From: Ipomoea triloba
Taxonomy: Eukaryota > Streptophyta > Magnoliopsida > Solanales > Convolvulaceae
Length of the DNA: 64,000 nt
Assembly: GCF_003576645.1 (NCBI RefSeq)
Contig: NC_044918.1
Coordinates: 22,252,452-22,316,451, forward strand
Reading direction: 5' to 3'
A model generated the notes under the pieces. It was not told the DNA's origin. It searched no databases and saw only the letters and a program-made list of their open reading frames with translations. Below, in pieces: positions 1 to 11,399 of this stretch. Position 1 is the first letter of the stretch, and every line of letters begins with the position of its first letter. Position numbers and translations under genes: made by a program.

Positions 1-2
1 GT

Positions 3-2175
3 GCTTACACTCACGAGCAAAACGGTCGTGTTGAGCGTAAGCACCGTCATATTGTTGAGACAGGCCTTACCTTGCTAGCTCATTCTTTTGTTCCTTCTCG
101 GTTCTGGGATTATGCTTTTGAGTGTGCGGTTTATCTTATTAATCATATGCCAACTCCTGTTTTAGCCAATAAAAGTCCACACACTGTCTTATATCGGTTG
201 CCACCCTCTTATTCCTTTTTGCGTGTCTTCGGTTGTTTGTGTTTTCCACATCTTCGCCCATATAATCGCCATAAGATGAGTTTACGGTCTGCTCCCTGTG
301 TTTTTCTTGGTTATCCTGATTCTTTTCGGGGGTATCGATGTATGGACTTAAACACTAACAAGATTTTCATCTGTAGGCATGTTCGTTTCGATGAGCATGT
401 GTTTCCTTTTGCTACTCAGACAGTTGTGCAGCCCGATGTGAGTCCTCAGTCGCCGCCATGAGGTGTTGCCCGGTTGCCTCCTACTCCTCCTGATTCGGTA
501 GTGTTTCCTACTCCTGTCTGTCAGCCGGTGGTGGTGCCATCTCAGGGTCATCGAGCTACGGCCTCCCGTCAGGTCCTGGTCCCATAACACGGAATCGGGC
601 TCAGAAGGAGGGTGCAGTGCTGGTTGCCTTGTCTGCTGAGTTGTGTCCTTCAGAGCCTACCTGTTATACTCAGGCTGTTCGGTTTCCTGAATGGCGTGAG
701 GCCATGGATGCTGAGTTCAATGCACTGTTGCAGAATCAGACTTGGAAGCTAGTTCCTTTCAAGCAGGGTATGAATGTTGTGGGCTGTAAATGGGTCTTTC
801 GTACCAAGCGAAAGGCGGATGGTTCAATTGATCGGCATAAGGCCAAAACTTGTGGCGAAAGGCTTCAATCAGGTTGCAAGTCAGGATTTCTTTGATACGT
901 TTAGTCCTGTTGTTAAACCTACTACAGTTCGCTTGCTTTTTTCTTTGGCTCTCTCGTTTGGTTGGGCTGTGCGTCAGCTTGATGTGCACAACGTGTTCTT
1001 GAACGGGACTTTGGCTAAGACTGTGTATATGGCTCAACCGCCTGGTTATGCCGATTCTGACTTTCCGGGCCAGGTGTGTTTGCTGCAGAGATCCTTGTAT
1101 GGTCTTAAACAGGCTCCGCGTGCGTGGTTCACGCGTTTGCATACTTTTCTACTGTCTGTTGGTTTTCGGGCCTCTAAGACAGATGTGTCTCTGTTTATTT
1201 ACTCTCAAGGGGACTTGCGTGTCTATTTGCTTGTTTATGTTGATGATATCCTTGTTATGGGGAGTAGTTCTGATTTGGTGTCTGATCTCCAAACTCTCTG
1301 TGGCGTTTAAGATCCGAGATCTTGGCAGTCCATCTTTCTTTCTGGGTATTGAGACCGTGGCTACTGATGGGGGACTGTTGCTCTCTCAAAAGCGGTATAT
1401 GCTTGATATTCTCAAGCGGGCAGGTATGTCTGACTGCAAGCCTTTGGCAACTCCTATTCCTGTGTCTCGTTCTTCTAGTGTGTCCTCTGAGCCGTATGCA
1501 GATCCCACGAGGTACAGGAGCGTTGCTGGTGCTTTGCAGTATCTTACTGTCACTCGTCCGGATTTATCGTTTGCAGTTAATCAATTGTGTCAGCATATGC
1601 ACACTCCATCAGTGGATCATTGGGCACAACTTAAGAGAGTTCTTCGGTATGTGAAGGGAACTACTCATATGGGTTTGCTACTGCGTAAGTCTTCTCATTC
1701 GGTTATTCATGCTTATTGTGACTCGGACTGGGCTGGCTGTCCTCTGGATAGGAAGTCTACAAGTGGTTTTGTTGTATTCTTCGGGTCCAATCTTGTGTCC
1801 TGGGTGTGCAAGAAACAGCGTACTGTGGCTCGATCGTCTACCGAAGCAGAATACAAGGCCATTGCGGATGTTTGTGCTGAGGTTACCTGGGTTGTATCTT
1901 TACTTCGCAAACTTGGTGTGCCTCCGGCCTCTCCACCAAGATTATGGTGTGATAATCTGGGTGCCACGTATATGTGTGTCAATCCTGTGTTCCATGCTCG
2001 CACGAAGCACATTGAGATCGATTATCATTTTGTTCGTGACAAGGTGGCTGCAGGTGAACTTCAGGTTAATTTCATATCTACTAAGGATCAGTTGGCAGAT
2101 ATTTTCACGAATCCTTTGGCGGCTCCTCGTTTTGCCTTTCTTCGTGACAAGCTTCAGGTCGCTGCGCCTCCCTGA
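3..2175 (+). pseudogene. copia pol polyprotein fragment (integrase end, RT, RNase H), broken
   Basis: The first segment (3-461) reads as the integrase end and the copia-type linker with the FLGY motif. It stops at 459-461. Reverse transcriptase resumes from about 600 with the KWVF...K block and changes frame near 845-890. It continues with FLNG, the SLYGLKQAPR block and the catalytic YVDD at about 1237-1248, then changes frame again near 1300. The last frame runs to 2175 and carries the RNase H motifs DSDWAGC, STEAEY, the ADIFTN tail and the HTRTKHI-like block. These are hallmarks of copia pol. Three lesions break the frame, so no full polyprotein can be made. I have not reconstructed it. Confidence 0.93.
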
Positions 2176-2187
2176 GCTTGCGGGGAG

Positions 2188-2328
2188 TGTTAGGGGGACT
2201 CCTATTGTTAGTCATGTTAGGACTCTATTGTTAGTCACTTCTATTCCTGCTATACTTCTGTAGTTTGTATATAGTTGTCACAGGTAATATTGTACAGCTG
2301 AGACATTCAATAATACAAACCCTAATCA
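2188..2328 (+). repeat. short 3' LTR of the copia element
   Basis: Starts TGTTAGGGGG right after a purine-rich tract (GCTTGCGGGGAG), 12 bp past the pol stop, and ends near ...CCCTAATCA, giving TG...CA ends and about 141 bp. It contains a CTATACTTCTGTAG-like promoter/polyA zone. The right end is set only by the CA dinucleotide because the 5' LTR is not in the window for comparison. Confidence 0.6.
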
Positions 2329-2442
2329 GATTTGAGTCGATTAATTTATTTGGATGAAATTCCCACTTAAAATTGTATGTAACATTTTTGAGAATCATAG
2401 CATAAGTGACAGTGTTGTATTAGGACCACTAAGAAAAGGGCA

Positions 2443-2784
2443 ATGGACCAGGTTCCATATACTATTAATGACCCTACATCAAAAAGACAAAGTACAGAAT
2501 TCATATTCGTAAGATACAGAATTTCATAACACAAAACACAAAAAATCACAATACAAGGCACATACACATATTATATATTTACTTATTTTTAAAATTTGAT
2601 TTAAGTACATAACTTGTGTTCATAGGTGCAAAATTTCAAAACATAAGACACAATTACTAACGTGTTTCAAGTACAGAATTCATACTTTTAAAGTATAAAA
2701 TTTCATAATACAAAACATAAAAACTCATAACATAAGACACGCATATGCACATGGTCTATAATGTCCTGTAAATCCTGGTCCATA
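2443..2784. repeat. MITE-like repeat, family shared with 36405-36720
   Basis: Bounded by inverted TGGACCAGG (about 2445) and CCTGGTCCA (about 2774). The inside is made of degenerate copies of a motif like 'aattcataacataagacacaaaaactcataac'-type phrases. The same phrases, in reverse complement, fill 36405-36720 inside the WSD1-like gene. Superfamily unknown; no target duplication was resolved. Confidence 0.5.
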
Positions 2785-4669
2785 GTACAAAGATGGCAAG
2801 AAAAGACAGACTACTTGGGATGTGTGTGGTGAATGCTTGTGCTTCTCAAATCCTTGTCCAAGTGAAGTGAGTACAGTACAAGACATTAAGTTTATTATAT
2901 TTTTAAAAAAAAGACCAATAATTTAGAACAAGACTTACGGGCTATGCCGGTCTTTTATTCTTATTATTTATCATTTTAATGCTCAGACAAATTCTAATTC
3001 CTTTTCATTTCACTTCAGAAGCTGTTGGACCACTCCTAGGGCAACGTTGTTGCTATGTACTAATCAAATACAGTAAATAATCTCTTAACTCATTTTCAAT
3101 ATTTGGTATGTTCTGTTCATAGAATTCAGATTTCTCGAGAGTTCCCATTTGGCTGCCTCATCGATGATTATCTAGGCCTTGTCTGCCTCATCGATGATTA
3201 TCCACGCCTTGTTCGGCACAATGGTTAGTGAATTGCGAATTGTCTTAGCAAGTTTGACCAATAAATTTATAAAAAAGTATTTGATAAAATTAACTGTTTA
3301 GATTAGTGATCATGTAAAATGGTTTATTATTATTATTATTATTATTATCATTATTATTTAATACAAGAAATTTAAAAATTATTTATTAAAGAAAAACATA
3401 AAGGCAAGCATAAGGAGCCAAAAAAAAACATATATATATGGCGTTTGGGGAAAGAAAATCCTTCCCACCGCTGCTATAAACGTTGAATGCAGGCGCTGTT
3501 ATGCAACATTTGCATTTTCAGCAGTTTGCTTCAAATCACTAGTCCAAATCACTGAATTACCAAACATAATTTTTGTCAAAACGCCAAAAATAACAGACCC
3601 ACCATTTTCCAAACGATACCATCTATTTTCCAAATGGGAACACTTTTATTTCACAATTTTTCATTTTAAAAAATTGTATTTCTTGACGTTAGGTAATAGG
3701 TAGCTACCAATGAGTTACCAGTTCTGATACAATATAACATTTGAAAATTAAATCTTTTAATTTCTCATTTTACCCCTATTATTTTATAAAAATCGCTACC
3801 TTTATTTAATTAACACTCTCTTCCTCTCCTCTATACATTACACACACACACATTATATGGAAATACTAAAATATTGCAACTAAAAATGTCTTGCTTCTAA
3901 AATAAAAGGTTAATTCTCATCTTCCAATCTCAAAAAGCTCAATTCTCATCTTCCAATCTCAAAAGCTCATCACGTTGTGAGAATGTAAATCACAATAACT
4001 CACAACAAACAAGACCAAACCTAAGTTTCAACATTTGAAAAATTTCTTACTTTTTGTAAATAGTACTCCGTGGCAGATGGTAAAGAAGCTGAGAGTTGTT
4101 ATGAAAGTGGCAACAGGAGTAAGCACACACCTCCACAGAAATTGAACTGACAAGTATGTATGTCAAGCTCATTCTACTTTTTAGGGAGAGGTAAGTGTGA
4201 AAATAACACCGGTCACGTGTTGTGACTTTGTTTACCCAAATAGCCGTAGATTCCTCCGGAGCTTTTGCACCGGAGAAGCAACTATCGACCATACATTCAA
4301 AACAAAAATATACATCACAATTAAAGATCAATTGCAAGTTTTGGTCCCAACACTTCACTGAAATGTAAACATCAGGGCACAAAACCCAGTTAAAGATGAA
4401 GATGTCAGGCTCCACAAATTGAGTATTACCTTGTCATGCAATATATTCCGCTAAACATATCAGCAGTTCAAAATTCCCACCGGATGAAATTTCAACAAAC
4501 AAATTGAGCATATGCACTAAGGAACTCAAAGAAAAAAAAAAAACATATCCACAGTGAAGGAAAATGGTTTTAGCCAAAAAAAAAAAAAAAAAAAAACATG
4601 ATCTATATTCTCCCCGCTGGTGAATACTGCTAGGCACCACCACCATAACCAACATAAGCACACTTGCAC
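2785..4669. other. intergenic, AT-rich, no gene recognised
   Basis: Contains a 30-bp direct repeat at 3154-3213 (unit begins GCCTCATCGATGATTATC), a (TTA)n microsatellite at about 3321-3360, and a repeated phrase 'aattctcatcttccaatctcaaaa' near 3912-3965. The part next to 4669 is presumably the 3' UTR of the BOB1-like gene. Open frames here look random. Confidence 0.5.
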
Positions 4670-7600
4670 TCAGCTAAACTTGGCCTTGGAAAAGTCCATT
4701 TCTGGGTGCTGCAAGGTTCAGAGTAAACCAAGGTCAATAAATTCCAGTTGAGCACCCTCTACCACAAATAAATATTATATAAAAGTGTTATGTTCCCACC
4801 TCAGCCATGAATTTCTTCAGGATATCTTGTTTCTGCATTTCGTCACTTGAAGGGAGACCCATGGATTTCTGTCGCTGATCAAACTGAACAAAAGCAATTT
4901 CATACATTAAAAAAACCAAGTTCCTAGTTAACTAATCAAGCAACAAAGGAATCACAAAACAATTCAAAGCATAGGCAATTAATCAGCATACTCCTAAATT
5001 ATAAAGAATGTAAGATAATCAACTTAAGTATATTCAATTAGAAAACTACATAATATTCACTCCCAGGTGTGGCATTATAATTTATTTATAAGTTTATACT
5101 AAAAAAAACACATTTTATTTAAATTGTGTAAATGTGAATTAGTTAACCCAACAATAAGTTTATNAAAAAAAAAAAAAAAAAAAAAAAACTACTTTACCAA
5201 TAGGTACATTTATTCAAATCACATCTTCCCACTCTATCCCTTATGACCTAGCTCTGGATCCATCAGAGACATTTACTTGCTTGTATAGCACAAACTTCAT
5301 GAGTTTGATTTAGCAAATGAAACATATTGTATGTGCATTTCTCCTGTGTGCAAATGTCTAACCCTTATGACCTAGCTCTGGTCCCATCAGAGACCTTTAC
5401 ATAGCAGAAACTCCATGTGTTTGATTTAGCAAATTAAATGTATTATGTGCAAGAACAATAGAACAGGACAGATGAGAATTGAAAATCTTACCATCATTTT
5501 TTCCACTGTTGACCTTGTCTCAGGGTCTAGATCTGATAGTTTACTGTTTTCTGGTTCTACCTTCTGGGTATCAATTTCAGGCTCACCCTTCACCAAAAAT
5601 TTCCACCATTCCATTTGATCACTCTTGGTTAGGAGCAAAGAGATGGATTTTTGGTCCTCTGCAAAAACATGAGCAATATGCAATGAGTTGTCACCATATG
5701 ATTTAGAAGAAGGCACACAACTATAGTATAGTGTTAGGATTTAAAATAGTTGACAAAAATTTTACACATTTCAAGTAGTTATGCCCACTATTGCCAAGAC
5801 TTACCCAGGCTCCAGAAGCTATCATCAACCTTGACAGGCTTGTAGAGTTCAGCCTGTAAATAAAAGTGAACAAATATTAAAACTGCAAAGCAGAATTTGT
5901 TGAACTTAACCAAACAATTAGTTTCAAGGGCACAACTGTAATAACTGAAAACAGTTGGATTACTTGCATCAATTACTGGTGGCTGACCCTTAAGTCCAAC
6001 TTTAAGATGGTTCTTTTTTATATCACATTCAATAAACCTAGCCTTTGTTCCAGGAGGTACAGGAATAGTGATAGTGACCTCCTGAAGGCTTTGAACCCAA
6101 GAGTAATTATCCATATCAAGGCCATTTCCTTTGTTAGGAGCTGTAGACATATCAAATGGAAAGCATAACAGGAAGGTATTAGTATACAACTTCAGTTAAG
6201 GACAGGAGAACAATGCATTTGAGGGTTGAAAAGTTGAAATACAACCAGAGAAACAACCAACATTTATAAAACAAGATAACTCATTGAAGCAGTGACCAAA
6301 GTCAAAAGACCAAATTCATAATTGATGTGACTAAAAGTGGAGATACTATTATAGTCAATGAACCTAAAGTGCACTAAATCTTTTGATAGGTGATATCTTG
6401 ACATCAAAACATATTTCAGACTTACATTAACAGTCAAATTTTAGCATTCAAGCATTAAGGCTTCCCCACTAGAGAATTCTGGAAACAGCAATGCATTTAT
6501 AGGAGATAATCATGGATGCAGTATTGCAGTATCCATTTGACCTTTTATTTAATAGAAAGTATAAAACAATCTCTCCAGCAATTACACAAACGCAAATTCA
6601 TCATACATCAGCAATTAATCATAACCGATTAGTAATCTTCATTCACTTAAAACTACACATCAGAACTTGCATAGCAGCTAACTCTCTATCCTTCTAGTTC
6701 CATTTTCATTTTTACAGACAAAGGGATGAGAATCAATCATACCTGGGGTGGCAGGAACACATGGATTCACCTATCCTAACCATACCTGGGGTGCCACAAT
6801 GTGTGCCCCCAGTCCAGAAAATCGTATTAAATCAATTAATCCCACCTCCATAATTAAACTTGAGACTCTAAAGCTATCTATTCATCTCATGCTCACCCTC
6901 TAACCACTGGGCCAATCCATATAGTCCCACCTAATAATTTCATTCTCTTTGTTCCTACATCTCCATTTAATCTAGGACACAATATAATGAAACTTCCATT
7001 ATAAAACTATGATCCATAAAAACACCACAAACACAAGCAGATATACACTTCACTAAACACACAGCAAAGTTTGTTTTCTTCTATGCAATGCACAAACCAC
7101 GCGGCACAGATGGCATTGCATTATTCAAACCATATATTAACGAAGTTAGGGATAACCCTGGTGCGCTAAAGATCTGATATACAAAGAGGCACATCCATGC
7201 TTGCAAATACAACAATGGTGCAAAAGGCGTTCATACAAAGTGACACGTTTATATATATTTAATAAAATTTAAAAAAAAAAAAAAAAGTAATAGTAAAGAA
7301 TCAATACCTCGAGGTCCTTTCTTTTCATCCTCCGTAGTTCCGGTAGTCTTCTCACCCTCAACTTCCACCTCCTTCACAGGAACAGCAGGTGCGGCGGCGG
7401 CGGCGATCGGCGTTTCTTTCATCTTCTTCTCAGTGTTCCCATTCGCCGCCTTCTCTTTCTCCTTCCGCTTTCGCTCCTCGGTGTCGACCTTGTCCTTGAC
7501 CATCCGAACCACCGCATTCACATCGTTGATCAACGAATCGCTGTTGAACAAATCAGACTCGCGCGCCAGGAACTCCAACGCCGCCTCGAGAAATCCAAGG

Positions 7601-7701
7601 GGGTTAGCTGGATCAAGAGAGGCCTTAAACGGCTTCGCTGCGGCAGCTGAAGAAGTAGACGTATTAGTTTCCGGCTCTTCGTACTCGGAAAGAATAGCCA
7701 T
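4670..7701 (-). CDS. BOB1: NudC-domain chaperone, BOBBER1-like
   Basis: Six exons on the minus strand: 7701-7308, 6140-5968, 5853-5805, 5658-5492, 4883-4800 and 4708-4670, total 906 nt, about 301 aa, in frame throughout. The N-terminus (residues 1-130) is charged and Ala/Lys/Glu-rich after [11 protein letters not shown]. The CS/NudC (p23-like) fold begins near [11 protein letters not shown], continues through [15 protein letters not shown] and [13 protein letters not shown], and ends in the NudC signature [20 protein letters not shown] then [10 protein letters not shown]. The tail [12 protein letters not shown] is typical of plant BOBBER proteins, and Arabidopsis BOB1 is about 300 aa. BOB1 is a cytosolic small-heat-shock-like chaperone needed for development and thermotolerance; function here is inferred by homology. 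All introns are GT-AG except intron 2, read as GC-AG. A Helitron ends about 230 bp upstream of the ATG. Confidence 0.93.
5160..5190. repeat. poly-A tract with one N (assembly uncertainty)
   Basis: A single N at 5164 is followed by about 24 As inside intron 4 of the BOB1-like gene. Exact length is not reliable. Confidence 0.8.
5854..5967 (-). other. GC-AG intron (intron 2 of BOB1-like)
   Basis: The family-conserved join ...PPVID-AELYKP requires the exon to end at GAT (5968), so the intron begins GCAAGT. The acceptor is TTTACAG. The only nearby GT (GTAATC, 4 bp in) gives an immediate TGA after joining. GCAAGT is the usual context of functional GC donors. Confidence 0.75.
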
Positions 7702-7990
7702 GGAATCTGTAGCAAGAAATGAGTCTAGGGTTTTGGGTAGTTTGAAGGACTTAATGAAGTATGTAAAGTGTCAAATACGAAGAGTATTGAGAATTCCAGA
7801 AGATCACAAGCCGTTAGAATTGCACATATGCTCCCTGAACGTTTTAAAAATATCACAACTCATCATTTTTCCAATTATAACAGAATTTTATTTTCAGTTA
7901 TACGTTACGCACTCTTATTATACTTATTATTACTAGTATTATACCCGTGCGTTGCACGAATGAGATTAACGCTTTGGATTAAACCAATAT

Positions 7991-9059
7991 TCAGAATAGG
8001 AAACTACTTTTGATTAAAGCAAGGTACACAACACACTTCATGGTACACAACATTTGTAGTATAATTACTACTCTCACTACCTTCAGTCCTTTATGGGTTG
8101 TTTGGAATTCTTGGTTCACGGAATAGGTAGGGAATGGCATAGCATTCCCAGTAATAACCTATTCCGTTGTTTGGCATGGGTATTCTCAGGAATTCTTGGT
8201 TCACGGAATAGGTAGGGAATGGCATAGCACTCCCAGTAATAACCTATTCCGTTGTTTGGCATTGGTATTCTCAGGAATATTGTCTGGAATAGGTAGGGAA
8301 TGGCATTCCCAGTAATAACCTATTCCGTTGTTTGGCATTGGTATTCTCAGGAATATTGTCTGGGAAAGGGTATTCTCAGGAATTCTCAGGAATATTGTCT
8401 GGGAAAGGGTATTCTCAGGAATTGTCTGGGAAAGGGTAATAGCTATTACCAGGGGTGGGAAAGGGTATTCTCAGGAGTATTGTCTGGGAAAGGGTAATAG
8501 CTATTACCAGGGGTCCCCCTATTTTCCCCTATTCCTGACTTCTCAAGAATAGATATTTTATACCAGGGGTCCCCCTATTCTCAAGAATAGGTATTTTATT
8601 ATAATTTCTTTCTTACCCTTTTTTAAACCTAAAATATTTTACGCTCATTTTTACATTTTTACACGACGTATATAATAATTAGCGGCTGCGGCACCACGCC
8701 GCAGCCGCAACAATATATATATATATAATTTGTAACTAAGAGCAATTAAGGCTCCTATGGAGCTTTTGGCTCTTTAAGACATCATTATCATGTTGTTAAT
8801 TTTAAAATAGAAGCAATGATTATCTTATATAGAGAAGCTCAAATGAGTTTCCCTTCTTGAGTTACCAATGTGGGATCAAAAACTCTCATTTGTGTGTTTT
8901 TTTAAAAATAATTATTTTATATATAATTTTGTGTTTGTATTATTATTGTTATTATTATTATTATTATTATTCCTTTTTTCTTATTATTGTTATTAATATT
9001 ATTATAAGTTTTATTTTATTATTACATAATAATAATAATAATATTAATATTAATAATAA

Positions 9060-9110
<51 letters not shown>

Positions 9111-9799
9111 TACTACTACTACTACATAAGGGTATTCATGTCTTTTAAAACATATTTCGTTTCTATTCCTTAAACCAACCAAACACTGTAATATAATTCC
9201 TAAAGTCTATTACTTCCGCGAACCAAACAACAGAATACAATTTCTATTCTATTCCTTGCCTATTCCATTCCTTATGGAATAGCATTCCTATTACCTCAAA
9301 ATTCATTCCGTGAACCAAACGTGCTGTTAGGGTTGCTAATCCTTGAAGCAGCCACATAAAGTTGAGCATGGACAAAGACAAATCTCCTTAATAGTAAGCC
9401 TACATGTGTCAAAGTTTGACATTGACTTTTGTTGATAGTCGTTGCGTATGATAGCATCAAAGGAAATTTTCTTCTTTGGAATTTAAATGACAATCTGGTA
9501 TCAATCGGGATCATTGACATCCTTGGAATCAGGACGATTTGGCCAGCATTATTCCTTGTGACAATCTTTGCTTCCACAACATGATCAGATAATCTGGTAA
9601 TGATAAGTCTTGTACCATTGCACAGTCCCATCGAGTGATTTATGTTTCTCAATAACATAACCGAAGATCCCACCTTTAAAGTTAAAGCACAGTTAGAGAT
9701 GCCAGAAGCTTTCAACCCATTTAGGAATTCCGGAGTGTGCATATCATATAGGATATCATTGCTTGAATCAGATTTACACACAGTATACCATATATCCAT
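7991..9799 (-). pseudogene. Helitron RepHel, PIF1-type helicase C-terminus, split by a MITE
   Basis: Reads from 9799 down: TPEFLNGLKASG, LKVGSSVMLLRNIN, LCNGTRLIITRL, a basic RRKFPL block, TINKSQCQTL (motif V-like) and HAQLYVAASR (motif VI-like). This is the usual order at the C-terminus of plant Helitron PIF1/RecD-like helicases. A MITE (8094-9326) interrupts it after RISNP. On the other side the frame resumes with KGLKVV and runs to a stop at 7993-7991, 58 bp from the Helitron end. The usual glycine of KSQGQ is cysteine here, and the N-terminal helicase and Rep domains are absent, so this is a relic. Confidence 0.88.
8094..9326. mobile_element. Tourist-like (PIF/Harbinger-type) MITE, copy A
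   Basis: Flanked by TTA at 8091-8093 and 9327-9329. The right end reads CCAAACGTGCTG; the left end TGGGTTGTTTGG is diverged. Inside, the left third is a head-to-tail amplification of an end segment ('ggttcacggaatag...ggcattggtattctcagg', first period 85 bp, 8113 to 8198). The right part has long ATT microsatellites at 8938-9120. It shares ends and an internal 'gttaccaatgtgggatcaaaa' block with copy B at 34878-35879. No coding capacity. Confidence 0.8.
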
Positions 9800-9829
9800 T
9801 ATTGGTTACATGATTAACTTGTCATAGTA

Positions 9830-10019
9830 TTAATGCTTCTAAAATAATCTGCCCCTAATATCACATTGGTTTAGGGTTGCAGATACTTATATGCAGGAAA
9901 TGGCAGCAAGTTGGGCTTAGATAAGTTAAGTTTTACTTACTTTAATTTGGTTCATCCATAGATGAAGGGACTTTTTTGAAAACAATTTCAATATATATTC
10001 TTATAAACTGTGAACTTGA
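9830..10019. other. short spacer, nothing recognised
   Basis: AT-rich single-copy-looking sequence between the helicase relic and the MULE-end repeat. No frame, hairpin or repeat was recognised. Confidence 0.4.
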
Positions 10020-10432
10020 ATTGTTCACTAGCAAAGTGAAGTACAATTTTAGAACTCTATATTCATAATTACATAACTCTATGTTCATAATTACAGAACT
10101 CTATATTCACAATTTTATAACTCTATATTCAACAGTATAACACAAATTTTGAATCTATATAACAAAATTGTGAATATAGATTCAAAAATTGTAAATATTG
10201 AGTAATGTAATTTTGCATATTGAAATATAAAATTGTGAATATAGAATTATAAAATTGTGAACATAGAGTTCTAAAATTGTAAACATAAACCAGGTCCACC
10301 TTGTAAAATAGACCAAGTCCACCTTGCAAGGGGAACCCGGGTCCATAGACCAAGTCCACCTTGCAAGGGGAACCCGGGTCCATAGACCAAGTCCACCTTG
10401 CAAGGGGAACCCGGGTCCATAGCATAATTTGC
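10020..10432 (-). mobile_element. orphan right end of a MULE related to the 57582 element
   Basis: The outer end reads (minus strand) GCAAATTATGC then TGGACCCGGGT, matching the start of the MULE at 57582 (GCAAATTATGC then TGGACCCAGGT). Internally comes a 37-bp unit repeated three times (10311-10421), then degenerate 'gaatatagagttctaaaattgtgaac' units like those throughout the 57582 element. No left end, transposase or 9-bp target copy was found, so it is a terminal remnant. Confidence 0.7.
10311..10421. repeat. 37-bp tandem repeat, three units
   Basis: The phrase GACCAAGTCC recurs at 10311, 10348 and 10385. Each unit contains CACCTTGCAAGG and ends in GGGAACCCGGGTCCATA. It is nearly self-complementary, like the perfect palindrome at 57595-57632. 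Confidence 0.9.
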
Positions 10433-10479
10433 CTATGGCTATACACGCGAAAACAATAAGCACCAAGGCGCAAGGTCAA

Positions 10480-11190
10480 GAACAATAGTTATTGCGTAGA
10501 CCGTATGTTCCAAAAACGATGTCATTTCGTGTAATTTTATTTTTCACGCGATTCACTACAACATACATAAATTATATTGTACATTATTCTAACTCACAAA
10601 GTACATTATCTTATCACATAAGTTTTATTATTCTAATACATAATGTACATTATTTTAACACATAAAGTACATTATTCTAACACATAATGTACACTATTCT
10701 AAAACATAAAATTCAACAACGTCGTTTTGGACCGTAGTCCACACAACTCCCATAATTTGCTAGTTACAAACACCTCCGTAAATTTTATTGTAGACCACGG
10801 TCCATATAGTAATGTGGTCTATGAAAAAAGTATCATTTTAATTACACTCTACTTTCATTTGACAATATTACTCTGTCACAAACTAGTTTTATTATAATAA
10901 TATCAAAGTATCATTTTAATTCTACTACAGTTTCATTTAACAACAACAATATATGGTATCGTATAACTCAAGTATCATTTTAATTATACTACAATTTCAT
11001 TTAACAATATACATTGTTGAATAAGCTCTATTTTTTAGTTTCATTTTCTATCCACAGAAGTTTCATTTTAACAACACTAAAGTATCATTTTAATTATACA
11101 TTTATACTACAATTTCATTTGATAACCATGGTCCACACTCCACATAGCACTACGTACCATGGTCCCCTGTATAATAATTGCAAGCACCAT
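10480..11190. repeat. cluster of MITE-like repeats with AACGNCGTCGTTT-type ends
   Basis: Two adjoining units are seen. 10490-10750 has ends GTAGACCGTATGTTCCAAAAAC and CAACGTCGTTTTGGACCG...CCAC, with an array of 'acataatgtacattattctaac' inside. 10790-11190 holds 'aaagtatcattttaattatactacaatttcattt' units and ends in CCATGGTCC. The second unit is related to the array at 44341-44990. These are not coding. Boundaries are approximate. Confidence 0.5.
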
Positions 11191-11399
11191 AGAGTTTTCT
11201 TGTGTTTTTATTCTGGCTTGGAATTCTCATCACATCAGGTCCACAAAGTTACAAAGCACTGTAGCTTAAACAAGATCTTACAGACTAGAAATCGACACAA
11301 TGTTGGGCCTTTCAGGTGAAGAAAAATCTGTTCAGGTAAAAGGGTGCTGCTGTGCTGTGTTGCTGTCGCCAGAGAAAAATCCCAACCCAACCGCACAAT

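Larger units (their letters stand above)
1..2328 (+). mobile_element. Ty1-copia LTR retrotransposon, 3' half, decayed
   Basis: Sequence shows, in order on the + strand, the C-terminal part of a copia integrase, reverse transcriptase, RNase H, a purine-rich tract just before 2188 and a short 3' LTR. The order INT-RT-RH is diagnostic of Ty1-copia rather than gypsy. The element runs off the left edge, so gag, protease, most of integrase and the 5' LTR are outside the window. At least one stop and two frame changes show that it is dead in its own right. Confidence 0.95.
7933..9830 (-). mobile_element. Helitron 3' part with helicase remnant
   Basis: The minus-strand 3' terminus is canonical: a 5-bp stem with 3-nt loop (CGTGC-AAC-GCACG, 7958-7946), then about 9 nt, then CTAG (7936-7933) followed by a host T. 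A Rep/helicase C-terminus lies just upstream and ends at 7991. A near-identical terminus occurs on the + strand at 18542-18568, so the two belong to one family. The 5' end was not found; the element is probably truncated around 9.8 kb, beyond which the helicase is not recognisable. Confidence 0.8.

Noticed and set aside
4047..4415. 122-codon minus-strand open frame
   Set aside because: Low-complexity-free but no conserved motif, no splice context, and the BOB1-like gene ends at 4670.
7433..7936. Plus-strand 167-codon frame over BOB1 exon 1
   Set aside because: Antisense shadow of the real exon; the first part mirrors its codon structure and the rest is the AT-rich upstream region.
8857..9182. 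Tyr/Ile-rich frames on both strands
   Set aside because: Translation of an ATT microsatellite inside a MITE.
10129..10485. Frames with repeated PGSPCKVDLVYG
   Set aside because: They are translations of the 37-bp tandem repeat at the MULE end in two registers, not a repeat protein.
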